Below the pieces are notes generated by a model. It made no database searches. It saw only the letters and a program-made list of their open reading frames with translations, and was not told where the DNA came from. The position numbers and the translations under genes were made by a program. From Rhodocollybia butyracea (lineage: Eukaryota; Basidiomycota; Agaricomycetes; Agaricales; Omphalotaceae), in NCBI GenBank assembly GCA_015501585.1, contig JADNRY010000297.1, positions 1 through 64,000 on the forward strand: 64,000 bases of DNA, read 5' to 3'. Shown one piece after another: positions 11,959 through 21,762 of the stretch. Position 1 is the first letter of the stretch. Every line of letters begins with the position of its first letter.

Positions 11959-12456
11959 TGTTGAGTGTATATAGTGATAGAACACTTACTGCTTACATAA
12001 GCGATGTCCCACGCTCATATTCCGTCTCTAAACTATGTACTTTTATAGTAATCTTTCGTTACCATGTTGATATCTGCTCTAGTTTACTTTTTGGCTTTCA
12101 TTTGTTCAGTTTGCAAGATATTTTCTCAGTTTGAGTGGTGACTGTTGAAAATATCTATGCGCGCACAATTGTGGACACCCATTTTCACGCCTCATGCGTT
12201 TCAGTACAAATAGAACCAAATAACTACCTATTCCTTACTTAGTTAGAAAGAGTCCAAATCAATATTCACATATCTTTGATTCAGTTCATTGTTTGCTGTC
12301 TATTGGAGTACTGAGGAACTATAAGGCTATTAGTACAACACTATAGTCATTATACTGAGCATAACAACGCTGTACTAAGACGGGTATCACACTGCTTGGG
12401 TTAGCTGAAGGGCGCTCCAGTGTGTTTAACTTCAACAAGTGCAGTTTCCTCCAACA
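11959..12456 (+). repeat. 5' LTR of the copia element
   Basis: 498 bp, TGTTGAG...CCAACA. It contains GTATATAGTG shortly after the start as a possible TATA-like element. Compared with the 3' LTR it carries an extra 20 bp near 12111-12130, next to CAGTTTG. Confidence 0.95.
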
Positions 12457-12470
12457 GGTTATGGGCCCCG
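12457..12470 (+). promoter_or_regulatory. Primer-binding site (tRNA-iMet anticodon-loop type)
   Basis: Immediately after the 5' LTR the sequence reads GGTTATGGGCCCC. This is complementary to the conserved anticodon stem-loop of eukaryotic initiator tRNA-Met (GGGCCCATAACC). Some copia elements are known to prime from an internal half of initiator tRNA rather than its 3' end; that priming mode is inferred here from sequence complementarity. Confidence 0.7.
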
Positions 12471-12608
12471 TGTTCTAACTGTGCATTTCGTTGTTGTGTT
12501 CTTGTTACCTCTTTACTTGTGCGCTCCTCAATAGTTCTATACTATTGTTGTCTTTCTACACTATCAATTGGCTCAGTTGGCTTGTTGGCTCAGTTGGCTA
12601 TTATCACT

Positions 12609-15600
12609 ATGTCTTTCACTTCTACCACTTCCAACCCATCTTTCAAAGTTCTTACCAAGGACAACTACAATGATTGGGTTGGTAATATGAAGGCATCTCT
12701 GATGTCTCAAGGTTTATGGAGACTAGTATCTGGCAAAGAGGCTAAGCCCTCAGATCCAGCTCTGTTGGACAAGTGGGAAATTAAAGCTGAAAAGGCTGCT
12801 GGCTTGATTTTTCTTGCTGTCAGCTCGCCTCAGCAGGTGCCTATTAAGGCATACCAAGAGGATCCCATTGCTATGTGGAGCATTCTAGAGAAACAGCATG
12901 TGTCAAAGAAGCCTGGTGCTAGGTTTAATGCCTACAATGCACTTTTCACTATCACAAAGCTGGCTGATGAATCTCTCATGGACATGGCCTCTAGAGTGGA
13001 AGCTGCTATGGCTGACATTCAAAATCTTCGACCCACTGTTGCTCCTATTGTCTCTGGATCCACTGGCTTCACACTGGACTCACTTGACTCTGAGCTTCAA
13101 TCTATGGCTCTCATTCGTGCACTCCCTGAGGAGTATAAACATCTATCATCCAACCTGCTTATGCAAGACAATCTTGACAAAGACATGATTCTTGCTGCTT
13201 TCCTTGCTGAACAGCAGAATCAAGCTCATGCTGAGCAGTCTGTCAATCGAGCGCAAGCAGCACAGTCTGCACAACAGAAGAAAAAGGGTGGCAATAGTAG
13301 ATATCCCCCTGTTAGGAATGGAGATCCTAAAAACTTCTGCAGCCATTGTGGGGCAAAGGCGCTCCACTGGCCTGAGGATTGTCCTAACAATCCTTACAAC
13401 AAGAAAAAAGGCATCAAGGCCAATAAGGCCAAGGTTACAGAGGTGGAGGAATCTGAAGGAATGTCGGAAAATGCTGGCTCTGCTAGTGCAAGTACTCTTA
13501 ATGGACTATCTTCTTCACATTTTGCTGATACTTTGGAATGGAATACAGACACAGGCGCCACTTCTCATATGACACCTCATAAACACTGGATTCGAAACTA
13601 CACTCCTCACAGAGTGCCTATTCGTCTTGCAGATCATAATGTAGTGTATTCAGAGGGGATGGGCGACGTTTTATTTACTCCTATTGTTGATGGCAAAGAA
13701 GTTAGACAAGTTTTATTTTCTCGAGTTTTACATGTACCGGCTCTTAATAACAATCTCCTCTCAGTTCTTTACTTGACCAAGCATAAAGGTTTTACTGTAC
13801 AAATTCTTAGAGATACTATGGAGTTCTCACTTAATGGTTCTGTCCTGTTCACTGCGTCAGTTAATAATAAATCGGTTGGTTACCTTAATGGACACACTAT
13901 TAGTACAGTAGCTGAGTTTGCAAACGTCGGTTCAACTCTACCTCTTGACCTTGAGCTGTGGCATCGACGCTTCTTTCACTACAATCTGAGTGATGTTAGC
14001 AAGCTGTCTAGAAATGGTATGGTTGAGGGCTTTAAACTCGATTCTAGTGCAAAGCCAGACCCAGTATGTGAACCATGTCTTGGTGGAAAGATGCATGCCA
14101 ATCCCTTTCCTAGTAGCGATACTCGTGCTGGTGAAGTTCTTGAACTTGTTCATATGGATGTACATGATACTGGTGTTGTTTCGCCTTCTGGCTACCGCTA
14201 TTGGATCCCCTTTATATGCGACAAATCACGCTTCAGAGCAGTTGCACTACTCAAAAAGAAGAGTGAAGCATTTGGTGCATTCAAGCAGTTTAAGGCCTGG
14301 GCGGAAAACTCTACTGGTAAAAAGATCAAGGTGATCCGTCATGACAAAGGTGGTGAGTTTATATCCAAAGAAATGGAACAGTTCTTGAAAGATGAGGGGA
14401 TTGAGGTGCAGAGAACAGCCCGGAATCGACCCCAGCAGAATGGAGTTGCTGAACGGCTTAACCGGACATTGGCTGAATTACTGACTGCTATGCTACTGGA
14501 ATCGGGTTTACCAAAGACATTTTGGGCTGAATGCCTGGCTGCGCTTGTTTATGTGCTTAATCGATGCCCAACGTCTGCTGTCCCAGGTGTCACTCCTTTT
14601 GAAGTCTGGTATAAAGTCAAGCCAAAGGTTGACAACTTGTGTGTCTGGGGATGCATTGCGTATATTCATGTTCAAAAGGACAAGCGGCCACATTTTGGTT
14701 CACACATGGAAAAGTGTGTGTTCATTGGGTATCCTGAGGGAGTTAAAGGCTGGAAGTTCTGGAATCCGGTCACTAAAAAGGTCATTATTAGCAAACGTGC
14801 AGAATTTGATGAAAGATTCATGTATGGATCCAAGTCACCTAATCAGCCTACCCTTTGTCGAGACTACATTCCTGTGACTCCTCCGGAACCATCTGCTACT
14901 CCCAATCCATCTAGTACCTCTAATGATCTATTCACACCTCCTGCTTTTTCTGATGAATCGGACTCTGAACCCGCCTCTTCTGATGAAGATGATGTGCCTC
15001 CCCTTAATGCACCTCCTGCTCTTGCTCCCACCCCAGAACCCAAAATACCTGTGACTGACGAGGATGAATCTGATGAGCAACCCATTGCTGTACGTCGCCC
15101 TGCGCGTGCTCGTAAACCTCCTGGTAGATGGTGGGAAGTCAAACCTGCTTCTAAGGGCAATGCCCATAATGAGTCTGATGAATACAATGGAGATGTAGAG
15201 GAACATGGACATGCTGCTAACGGTGTAGAACCTCGAAATTATCGAGACGCTATGCGCAGTCCAGAAGCCTTTAAGTGGGAAGAAGCAATGGACGATGAGA
15301 TTGCTGCTCATCTGGCTAATCAGACTTGGGAAATTGTTGACTTGCCACCAGGAGAGAAAGCTATTGGGTCGACTTGGGTATACCGTATTAAGCACAAGGC
15401 TGATGGCTCTATTGAACGCTTCAAAGCACGCTTGTGTGCTCAAGGCTTCAGCCAAAGACCTGGATTCGACTATCTCGAAACCTATGCTTCAACTCTCCGC
15501 TGGTCCTCATTACGCATTGTACTTGCTCTTGCTGCTATTGATGATATGGAGCTTCGCTCTGTTGACATCTCACATGCGTTTATTAATTCTGACATTGACA

Positions 15601-16805
15601 CAACTATCTACATGAGACAGCCCGAGGGTTTCAAGCAAGGTGGACCAGAGAAAGTTTGCAGGCTAAACAAGTCCCTATATGGGTTAAAGCAGTCGCCCCG
15701 TCTTTGGAGTGAGAAACTCTGTGGTGTGTTAGCCAAGTTGGGCTTCAACCGCCTGGAGTCTGATCCATGTGTTTATCTATTTAAACGCGGTAACCTTAAA
15801 GTGATTGTTCCAGTTTGGGTAGACGATATCACTCTTGCTTGTAAAGACTCTGGTGTTATAGATCAATTTGTCCATGATCTAGAGAAAGAACTTAAACTCC
15901 GTGACTTGGGCAGTACCGACTTCTTACTTGGCATGGGAATCAGACGAGACCGCCAGAACCGAAAACTATATCTTAATGCCCGGCAATACATCCTCCGTAA
16001 ACTCGATGAATTTGGCATGACTGATTCCAAGCCTGTGCGCACTCCCATGAATCCCACTGTGACACTCTCTAAAGCGGACTGCCCCCAAACACCAGAGGAG
16101 AAAGAAGAGATGATCAATGTCCCCTACATGTCGGCTGTTGGCTCCCTATTGTTTCTGGCCATGATCCTTCGTGTCGACACAGCTTATGCATGTGGTGTCT
16201 TGACTCGTTTCAACTCTAATCCTGGATACGCTCATTGGATTGCTGTTAAGCATTTGTGGCGTTACTTGAAAGGATCTCTTGACTATGAGTTGGAACTAGG
16301 GCCAGATCCTGATGCCCCCGATCTGATCACAGCTATTGGTGATGCTGACTTGGGTGGCAACAAAGACAATGGGAAGTCAACAACTGGATACATCATAAAG
16401 GTTGGATCAGGTGCTGTTAGCTGGAGTAGTAAACTACAACCTGTGGTTACTCTATCCTCTACTGAAGCCGAGTTTGTGGCTTCAAATGCGGTGGGCAAAG
16501 AAGTGTTGGCAATACGTTCTCTTCTCAATGAGCTTGGGTATAAAGTCGCTTCTCCTACCATTATCCACACCGACAACCAATCATCCATTCAGGTTGCTAA
16601 AAACCCTGAACATCACGGCCGAATGAAGTATCTTGACAGGACTTTCTACTGGCTCAGAGAACAAGTTGTACATGGGAAGCTTACACTCTCATATTTGCCC
16701 ACTGAGGATAATCCGGCCGACCTGCTCACAAAGGCCCTTGCCAAACCAAAGGTGGAAAAGTTCCGATCTTTGATTGGACTTGTGAAGCCAAACCTTCCTA
16801 GTTGA
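12609..16805 (+). CDS. Copia gag-pol polyprotein
   Basis: The start is placed at the ATG at 12609 (MSFTSTTS), because the open frame to its left overlaps the LTR and PBS; this gives ~1398 residues. Order of domains: a UBN2-like gag; a zinc knuckle near residue 244 with spacing C-x2-C-x5-H-x4-C (one residue longer than usual); an aspartic protease DTGA near 314; a GAG-pre-integrase with LWHRRFFH. The integrase has D near 517, D near 579 and E near 615, the last two in D-x35-E spacing. The reverse transcriptase has VDDI near 1072. RNase H has GDADLGG, SSTEAEF and HTDNQS. PR-IN-RT-RH order is diagnostic of Pseudoviridae/Ty1-copia. No internal stop or frameshift is seen, and the frame ends with TGA just before the polypurine region. 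Confidence 0.97.
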   Translation: MSFTSTTSNPSFKVLTKDNYNDWVGNMKASLMSQGLWRLVSGKEAKPSDPALLDKWEIKAEKAAGLIFLAVSSPQQVPIKAYQEDPIAMWSILEKQHVSKKPGARFNAYNALFTITKLADESLMDMASRVEAAMADIQNLRPTVAPIVSGSTGFTLDSLDSELQSMALIRALPEEYKHLSSNLLMQDNLDKDMILAAFLAEQQNQAHAEQSVNRAQAAQSAQQKKKGGNSRYPPVRNGDPKNFCSHCGAKALHWPEDCPNNPYNKKKGIKANKAKVTEVEESEGMSENAGSASASTLNGLSSSHFADTLEWNTDTGATSHMTPHKHWIRNYTPHRVPIRLADHNVVYSEGMGDVLFTPIVDGKEVRQVLFSRVLHVPALNNNLLSVLYLTKHKGFTVQILRDTMEFSLNGSVLFTASVNNKSVGYLNGHTISTVAEFANVGSTLPLDLELWHRRFFHYNLSDVSKLSRNGMVEGFKLDSSAKPDPVCEPCLGGKMHANPFPSSDTRAGEVLELVHMDVHDTGVVSPSGYRYWIPFICDKSRFRAVALLKKKSEAFGAFKQFKAWAENSTGKKIKVIRHDKGGEFISKEMEQFLKDEGIEVQRTARNRPQQNGVAERLNRTLAELLTAMLLESGLPKTFWAECLAALVYVLNRCPTSAVPGVTPFEVWYKVKPKVDNLCVWGCIAYIHVQKDKRPHFGSHMEKCVFIGYPEGVKGWKFWNPVTKKVIISKRAEFDERFMYGSKSPNQPTLCRDYIPVTPPEPSATPNPSSTSNDLFTPPAFSDESDSEPASSDEDDVPPLNAPPALAPTPEPKIPVTDEDESDEQPIAVRRPARARKPPGRWWEVKPASKGNAHNESDEYNGDVEEHGHAANGVEPRNYRDAMRSPEAFKWEEAMDDEIAAHLANQTWEIVDLPPGEKAIGSTWVYRIKHKADGSIERFKARLCAQGFSQRPGFDYLETYASTLRWSSLRIVLALAAIDDMELRSVDISHAFINSDIDTTIYMRQPEGFKQGGPEKVCRLNKSLYGLKQSPRLWSEKLCGVLAKLGFNRLESDPCVYLFKRGNLKVIVPVWVDDITLACKDSGVIDQFVHDLEKELKLRDLGSTDFLLGMGIRRDRQNRKLYLNARQYILRKLDEFGMTDSKPVRTPMNPTVTLSKADCPQTPEEKEEMINVPYMSAVGSLLFLAMILRVDTAYACGVLTRFNSNPGYAHWIAVKHLWRYLKGSLDYELELGPDPDAPDLITAIGDADLGGNKDNGKSTTGYIIKVGSGAVSWSSKLQPVVTLSSTEAEFVASNAVGKEVLAIRSLLNELGYKVASPTIIHTDNQSSIQVAKNPEHHGRMKYLDRTFYWLREQVVHGKLTLSYLPTEDNPADLLTKALAKPKVEKFRSLIGLVKPNLPS

Positions 16806-16880
16806 AGGAAATACTATGTTGGGGGGTTGTGTTAGTGATTGACTTGTGCTGGATTGCAAAAGTGTTCAATCAGGGGGTTG

Positions 16881-17358
16881 TGTTGAGTGTATATAGTGAT
16901 AGAACACTTACTGCTTACATAAGCGATGTCCCACGCTCATATTCCGTCTCTAAACTATGTACTTTTATAGTAATCTTTCGTTACCATGTTGATATCTGCT
17001 CTAGTTTACTTTTTGGCTTTCATTTGTTCAGTTTGAGTGGTGACTGTTGAAAATATCTATGCGCGCACAATTGTGGACACCCATTTTCACGCCTCATGCG
17101 TTTCAGTACAAATAGAACCAAACAACTACCTATTCCTTACTTAGTTAGAAAGAGTCCAAATCAATATTCACATATCTTTGATTCAGTTCATTGTTTGCTG
17201 TCTATTGGAGTACTGAGGAACTATAAGGCTATTAGTACAACACTATAGTCATTATACTGAGCATAACAACGCTGTACTAAGACGGGTATCACACTGCTTG
17301 GGTTAGCTGAAGGGCGCTCCAGTGTGTTTAACTTCAACAAGTGCAGTTTCCTCCAACA
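16881..17358 (+). repeat. 3' LTR of the copia element
   Basis: 478 bp, same termini as the 5' LTR. It is preceded by a purine-rich CAGGGGGTTG that can serve as the polypurine tract, with a second GGGGGG run near 16820. It is followed directly by the AACAC target duplication and the rest of the HET gene. Confidence 0.95.
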
Positions 17359-18508
17359 AACACGTGTAGAAGACAGGGCGTACTCGCTGATGGGAATTTT
17401 TGGTATTTACATGCCGCCAATCTACGGTGAAGGAGAGCATGCCTTCATCAGGCTTCAGGAGGAGATTTTGAAGGTGTCCAATGATCACACAATCTTTGCC
17501 TGGAAGACAAAGTTGCCATCTATCGGGGGTATACTTGCCACCAGTCCAGATGTGTTTGAAGAAAGTGGTGGGTATATGCATCTGAGTCTTTGGTCCAACC
17601 CCAAGCAACAGCCATTTTCAATGACAAATATGGGCTTACTAGTCCACCTTCCTCTCTTACCCATATTACCTGTCATCGATGATAAGCCACAGTTTCTGGC
17701 TCTTCTGAACTGCGAATCAATTTGGTCAAGGCATCTGGCCATTCTCGTGAAGACATCAATAATTAATGAGAACCAGTATGAGAGGATTCAAACAGACAAG
17801 CTTCTTGAAGATCTTGAAATATGGGCCAAGTGTGGAGAAATTGAGCAGAGCCCACAAGAGCTATTGTTTGAGGCGTGGGCATCCCAGGATCTTTCATCTT
17901 TCAGGTCACATAATCACTTCAATTCTAACCAGATAGCAGTCTTCTATTCTGGTGGTCAGGGAATTGAGCCCATAATGGCAAACCCCTTCAACGCAGACCT
18001 TCCCGTTACCGCCAATACCACTGATCCTGCAGAACATAGGATGGGAGTTTTCACACTGGACCATGATCATTTTCCCCAGACCTTCCTCTTTAGAGATGAC
18101 CAGACCTGCCAGCAGTTTGTTGTTGTGGCTGGAATTTCTATCAGCGGCATTTGGTTGGACCTTGTTATCCTTGGTTCCGAAATACTCAGTCTTGATGAAA
18201 TCCGGCAGCCTTACAGTAATGGCAAGGTACAGCGGAAGAATCTTGACAGGATGTTGAAACTTCTGACAGATACTGTAGTCGTCCTCATTGAGGCACGTCG
18301 TCAGTACCAGAGTGGACTTAATGATACCTGCTATGTCCTCAACGTCCGCATTGTCGACAATTCTTATCCCCAAGTAGCTCCAGCCATCCTTCCTGGCATT
18401 GGCACTTCTTATGCTTTCCATGTATCCTTCTCCGGCGCAATCAATGCTGGTTTCTCCCTACTGGATATAAGTATACCCCGACAATGCTTGGGAGAAACGG
18501 AGCAATGA

Positions 18509-19995
18509 TAGCATGAATCTTTTCTTGAATGATGCCAATATCGCAGGCACCCTCTGTTTTCAACACTTGCAAGTGTGGGCCATCGCGCCAAGTGCGTGGC
18601 AGGTACAAGTCCTGTATCTAGTTCATTGCAAATCAAGTTGGCATGAGCATACTGGCGGAATTTCACAAGTGAGCTTCCAGAAGGGCCCCTTCTACCAGTG
18701 CAACTGCATGGTCAGATCAATCTGGATGGCTGTGAGACTACTTATTTGGTTAGAGGTATGTGTAATGAGATACAGTCTGGACAAGTGTTTATCCAAGAAC
18801 TCTATACAGCCTGTGTTGAAACCCTTTGAAGTCTATTTTCCAACTCAGCGAGGATAGCAATGAACAATGAGCTATCCTCAATTTGTTCTTTGTTGACTTG
18901 TCAATTGGAGTAGAAACATTACAGCGCATACTAGCCCATTGATCCTCTGCATCCGCATGGATAGAAAGTTATGCTTCCAGCAGCACACACAAGGCGAAAT
19001 GAGAAAACGAGAAACAGAGTTGATTTAACAATGGAATATTGAGGGCCCCCAGTGAACATTGATCAGGCGGAACAGGCTCAAACAGGTGCCAAATGGGCAG
19101 AAATGGGCACTGCCAAGATTCACTCAATATCGCCCAAAAATGCTCATTACTTGAGGTACTTTCAGTATCTTTCAGAACACTGCATGACAATAAGCAAAAA
19201 TGAGTAGATATAGGTGGGCTTGAGCTCGTTAAGCTCAATTCTCTCTCAATCAAATGGTAAATTTCATTTGATTTCAAGCTTGAGTGAGTGGAAACAGGCC
19301 CAGATACCAGTACAGTACTACATGACACAGGCTGTATTCCACAATGCCTTGTAAACAGACCTAAGTAATTTTGAGTCATATGATAGCATATAGGTAGGTA
19401 CAAGACTCACTAGAGATCCAGAACCTGCGGTACAAAATAGCGTCAGCGGCTGTGGAACTGTCTGGTGTCCTTCTAGTCATGCAGTTGTGCTATTGACTTT
19501 GCATGAAAGCTGGTCAATGGCAAACTATGATGGTGGAATAATGACATACTGTCCATTGAAACAACTTGAGCCAGCCATGGTAGAGGAGTTTTTGAGGAAA
19601 AATTCGCAATGATTCAGAGGTCCAAGATCAATAAGAGATGAATTTGATGCTCGGTAATGCTAAAAAGATCTTCCAGGTCAGGTAGATCGCCAAAAATGAT
19701 CAATAACACACCTCCCAGCCCAATTTCCATGCCAATTGTCCCAGAGCCTTGAAAAAAAGGTGCCCAAGTTGCAAGTTTGGATCCTAACTGGCAGAAACAG
19801 CAAAATGACCGTCAAATAAGGCTAGAAAAGCTACAGTAAGTCCAAATAATAGATGGTATACACCATTACACACCTTTTCTCATTGAATTTCCTTACCAAA
19901 TACATGACTTGGAAAACTTGTTCTATCAGACTTGTGTACTTTATCAATCTTTATCACACATCATAAAGAAATTGGAAGTCGTAAGAAGCTTGTTG
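18509..19995. other. Gene-poor region downstream of the HET gene
   Basis: Only scattered short open frames without recognisable content. No repeats with clear ends are seen. Confidence 0.4.
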
Positions 19996-20442
19996 AATTA
20001 GGTCACTTGTATATAAGCTAGGTACTTTGTACTATCATTCCTCAGCCAAAAATCACAAGTTAAACGAGTTACAAGCTATACCAGTTATTGCACACTTTTC
20101 CGAGCTTTCCTTAAGTCTTTCTTTGTTCCTTATTCTCACCATTCTGTCTGATACCGGCCAACTCGGCTTGGTCCTTACCTCGGACATATCTCGGACCATT
20201 CTCACGCTCATACCTCGGTCTGACTTCGGTGATTTCTAGCACTTTACTTCCTTTCCTTCTGGGACAACCTTGGTGGTGTGTTGGGGTGTTGCTAATAGCT
20301 TCACTGAAGTCCCACTGTTTCCTTGGCCTTGTAGTCTATTCCGGATATCATTCCCACGATCCTGACCTTGCCTTTCGGCCCTACACATCGGCTCCGCTTC
20401 TATTCCGGCCTAGGTTGCACGACCTTGTCAGAGGGTAATTAA
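19996..20442 (+). mobile_element. LTR-like fragment, copy B
   Basis: Matches the reverse complement of 1505-1938. It begins only ~10 bp before the TATATAAGCTAGG box, so the copy starts at about the promoter and lacks any upstream (U3) part. It ends near CCTAGGTTGCAC. No partner LTR, internal coding region or target duplication is seen. Confidence 0.6.
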
Positions 20443-20889
20443 AGCATTTTGAGCTGGTGACCATGAAGCAACAAGATAACTGAATGCCTCTTGGCACAAC
20501 ACACAAGGGCCTTGTCAAGAGCGTCAAACACATACATTTTCTTCCACTGACTGAGACTCTAACAGTGTAAAAGTTGCCAGAGAAGCAAGATAGCATGTGA
20601 GTGCAGTATTCTCTAAAGGCAAAGCAGCTGGAATAGGTTCAGGATTCCCCAAAGGCAAAACAATCAAGATAGGTTCAGGGTACATAGTACATGACTACTG
20701 TTATGACCCGGATCTAAATCCTATACACCCAATCTTTTTTCTTCTGTAACCAACTATGAACACTATCATTAATACTTCTACTTAACATTTTACATTCATT
20801 AGTTATTCAACACCATTTGGGTTAATGCTGCACACATTCTTCCAGAACACCAGAATGATCTTTAACAGTCACTGCACAGTCTGCACAGT

Positions 20890-21175
20890 CATGACATCAT
20901 TCTAGCTCCACAACTATGATGTCATCTTGCTACTCCACAATCATGATGTCATTCCATTGCTCCGCAGTTATGATATCACATCACTGCTCCACAGCTATGA
21001 CATCATTGCATAGCCTCTTTACATCAATGACTCAATATCAGTCATTGCACAGCCAGATATCTGAGTCAACTACGGTTCCGCATACATGACTCAATATTAG
21101 TCATTGCACAGCAGTACATAGTCAGACTGACTCATCCGCAGTATTTCCGCAGTTATGACTCAAATCTAGTCATTC
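20890..21175 (+). promoter_or_regulatory. Cluster of bZIP-type palindromes in LTR U3
   Basis: ATGACATCAT or ATGATGTCAT (CRE-like) occurs at 20891, 20916, 20943 and 20997. TGACTCA or TGAGTCA (AP-1/Gcn4-like) occurs at about 21027, 21062, 21087, 21128 and 21156. Three of the latter are halves of longer inverted repeats, ATGACT-7 nt-AGTCAT, at 21026-21046, 21086-21104 and 21155-21173. The 3' LTR has the same set. Binding by a Gcn4/ATF-like factor is inferred from motif identity only. Confidence 0.6.
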
Positions 21176-21208
21176 CGCAGCATTTCCTAACTAGTACACA
21201 TTGCACAG

Positions 21209-21216
21209 TATATAAG
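21209..21216 (+). promoter_or_regulatory. TATA box of the gag-only element LTR
   Basis: TATATAAG lies about 110 bp upstream of the hairpin array. The TRIM-like element (TATATAAGTACC) and the copy A/B LTR fragment (TATATAAGCTAGG) have similar boxes. Confidence 0.6.
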
Positions 21217-21317
21217 TAGTCTAGATTTACCAATGTACGTAGACGTATTATTTTTTCTTAAATCCAAACCCCCACTTGTTTGCTGTTATCACTTGTGTGA
21301 ATCACCAGACCAACTCA

Positions 21318-21762
21318 TTGTATATTGTTGAGCTATCTCCAAGTTACAATACACATTTATACATCTTGTTGAGCTAACTCCAAGTTGTATCCACTAACAT
21401 TCACCTGTTGAGCTATCTCCTAGTGAATACTTCTTTAATTGCCACTTGTTGAGCTATCTCCGAGTTGCAACTTCCTATTACTTGTTGAGCTATCTCCAAG
21501 TATTAGACATCACACTCACTATTACTTGTTGAGCTATCTCCGAGTACTAGACACCACACTCACTATTACTTGTTGAGCTATCTCCAAGTACTAGACACCA
21601 CACTCACTATTACTTGTTGAGCTATCTCCGAGTACTAGACACCACACTCACTACTACTTGTTGAGCCATCTCCGAGTATTAGTTCTGATTCATATTACTG
21701 CTTGTCGAGCCATCTCCAAGGGTAATCTTATTATTATTTGTCGAGCTATCTCCAAATAATAA
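21318..21762 (+). repeat. Array of 11 covarying hairpins (constant loop, variable stems), 5' LTR
   Basis: Each unit has the loop TTGAGCTATCTC (variants TTGAGCTAACTC, TTGAGCCATCTC, TCGAGCCATCTC, TCGAGCTATCTC) between two ~10 nt arms that pair. Units lie at 21318-21349, 21359-21390, 21399-21428, 21439-21470, 21475-21506, 21519-21550, 21563-21594, 21607-21638, 21651-21682, 21694-21726 and 21731-21762. Arm pairs differ yet stay complementary: TTGTA/TACAA, ATACA/TGTAT, ATTCAC/GTGAAT, TTGC/GCAA, TACTTG/CAAGTA, ATTAC/GTAAT, TTATTATTTG/CAAATAATAA. Where the 3' arm starts CGAG instead of CAAG the pair becomes a U-G wobble. The array lies downstream of the TATA box, so it should be in the transcript leader. 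Confidence 0.85.

Larger units (their letters stand above)
11959..17358 (+). mobile_element. Complete Ty1/copia LTR retrotransposon inserted in the HET gene
   Basis: Direct LTRs begin TGTTGAG and end CCAACA. They are flanked by a perfect 5 bp target-site duplication, AACAC at 11954-11958 and 17359-17363. One uninterrupted gag-pol frame lies between them. The element is in the same orientation as the host gene. LTR copies differ, by eye, only by one 20 bp indel and about one substitution, which suggests a recent insertion. With an intact frame, priming site and LTRs it may be competent for transposition; this is inferred. Confidence 0.97.
11358..18508 (+). pseudogene. HET-domain (heterokaryon incompatibility-like) gene, split by a copia element
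   Basis: The 5' part (11358-11958) starts at ATG and shows the HET domain: YVILSHVWG, then WEYIWIDTCCIDK, AINSMYRYYRKAEVCYAYL and FTRGWMLQELIAP. The retroelement at 11959-17358 interrupts it just after RMSWAAGRETT. Coding resumes after the duplicated AACAC with RVEDRAYSLMGIFG, PPIYGEGEHAF and RLQEEILK, the usual end of the HET domain. It continues to a stop at 18506-18508. Without the element and one target copy the reading frame closes exactly and gives an intronless protein of roughly 580 residues. HET-domain proteins trigger cell death on non-self recognition or act as NLR-like effectors. The C-terminal ~350 residues have no recognised domain. As it stands the gene is presumably inactive. 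Confidence 0.93.

Noticed and set aside
16802..17050. Short open frame spanning the copia 3' LTR
   Set aside because: The same peptide is found in both LTRs, so it is LTR sequence rather than a gene.
21318..21762. CRISPR-like array (constant 12-mer with variable flanks)
   Set aside because: Eukaryotic context, repeats inside an LTR, and the variable flanks are mutually complementary arms of hairpins, not spacers; spacing is irregular.
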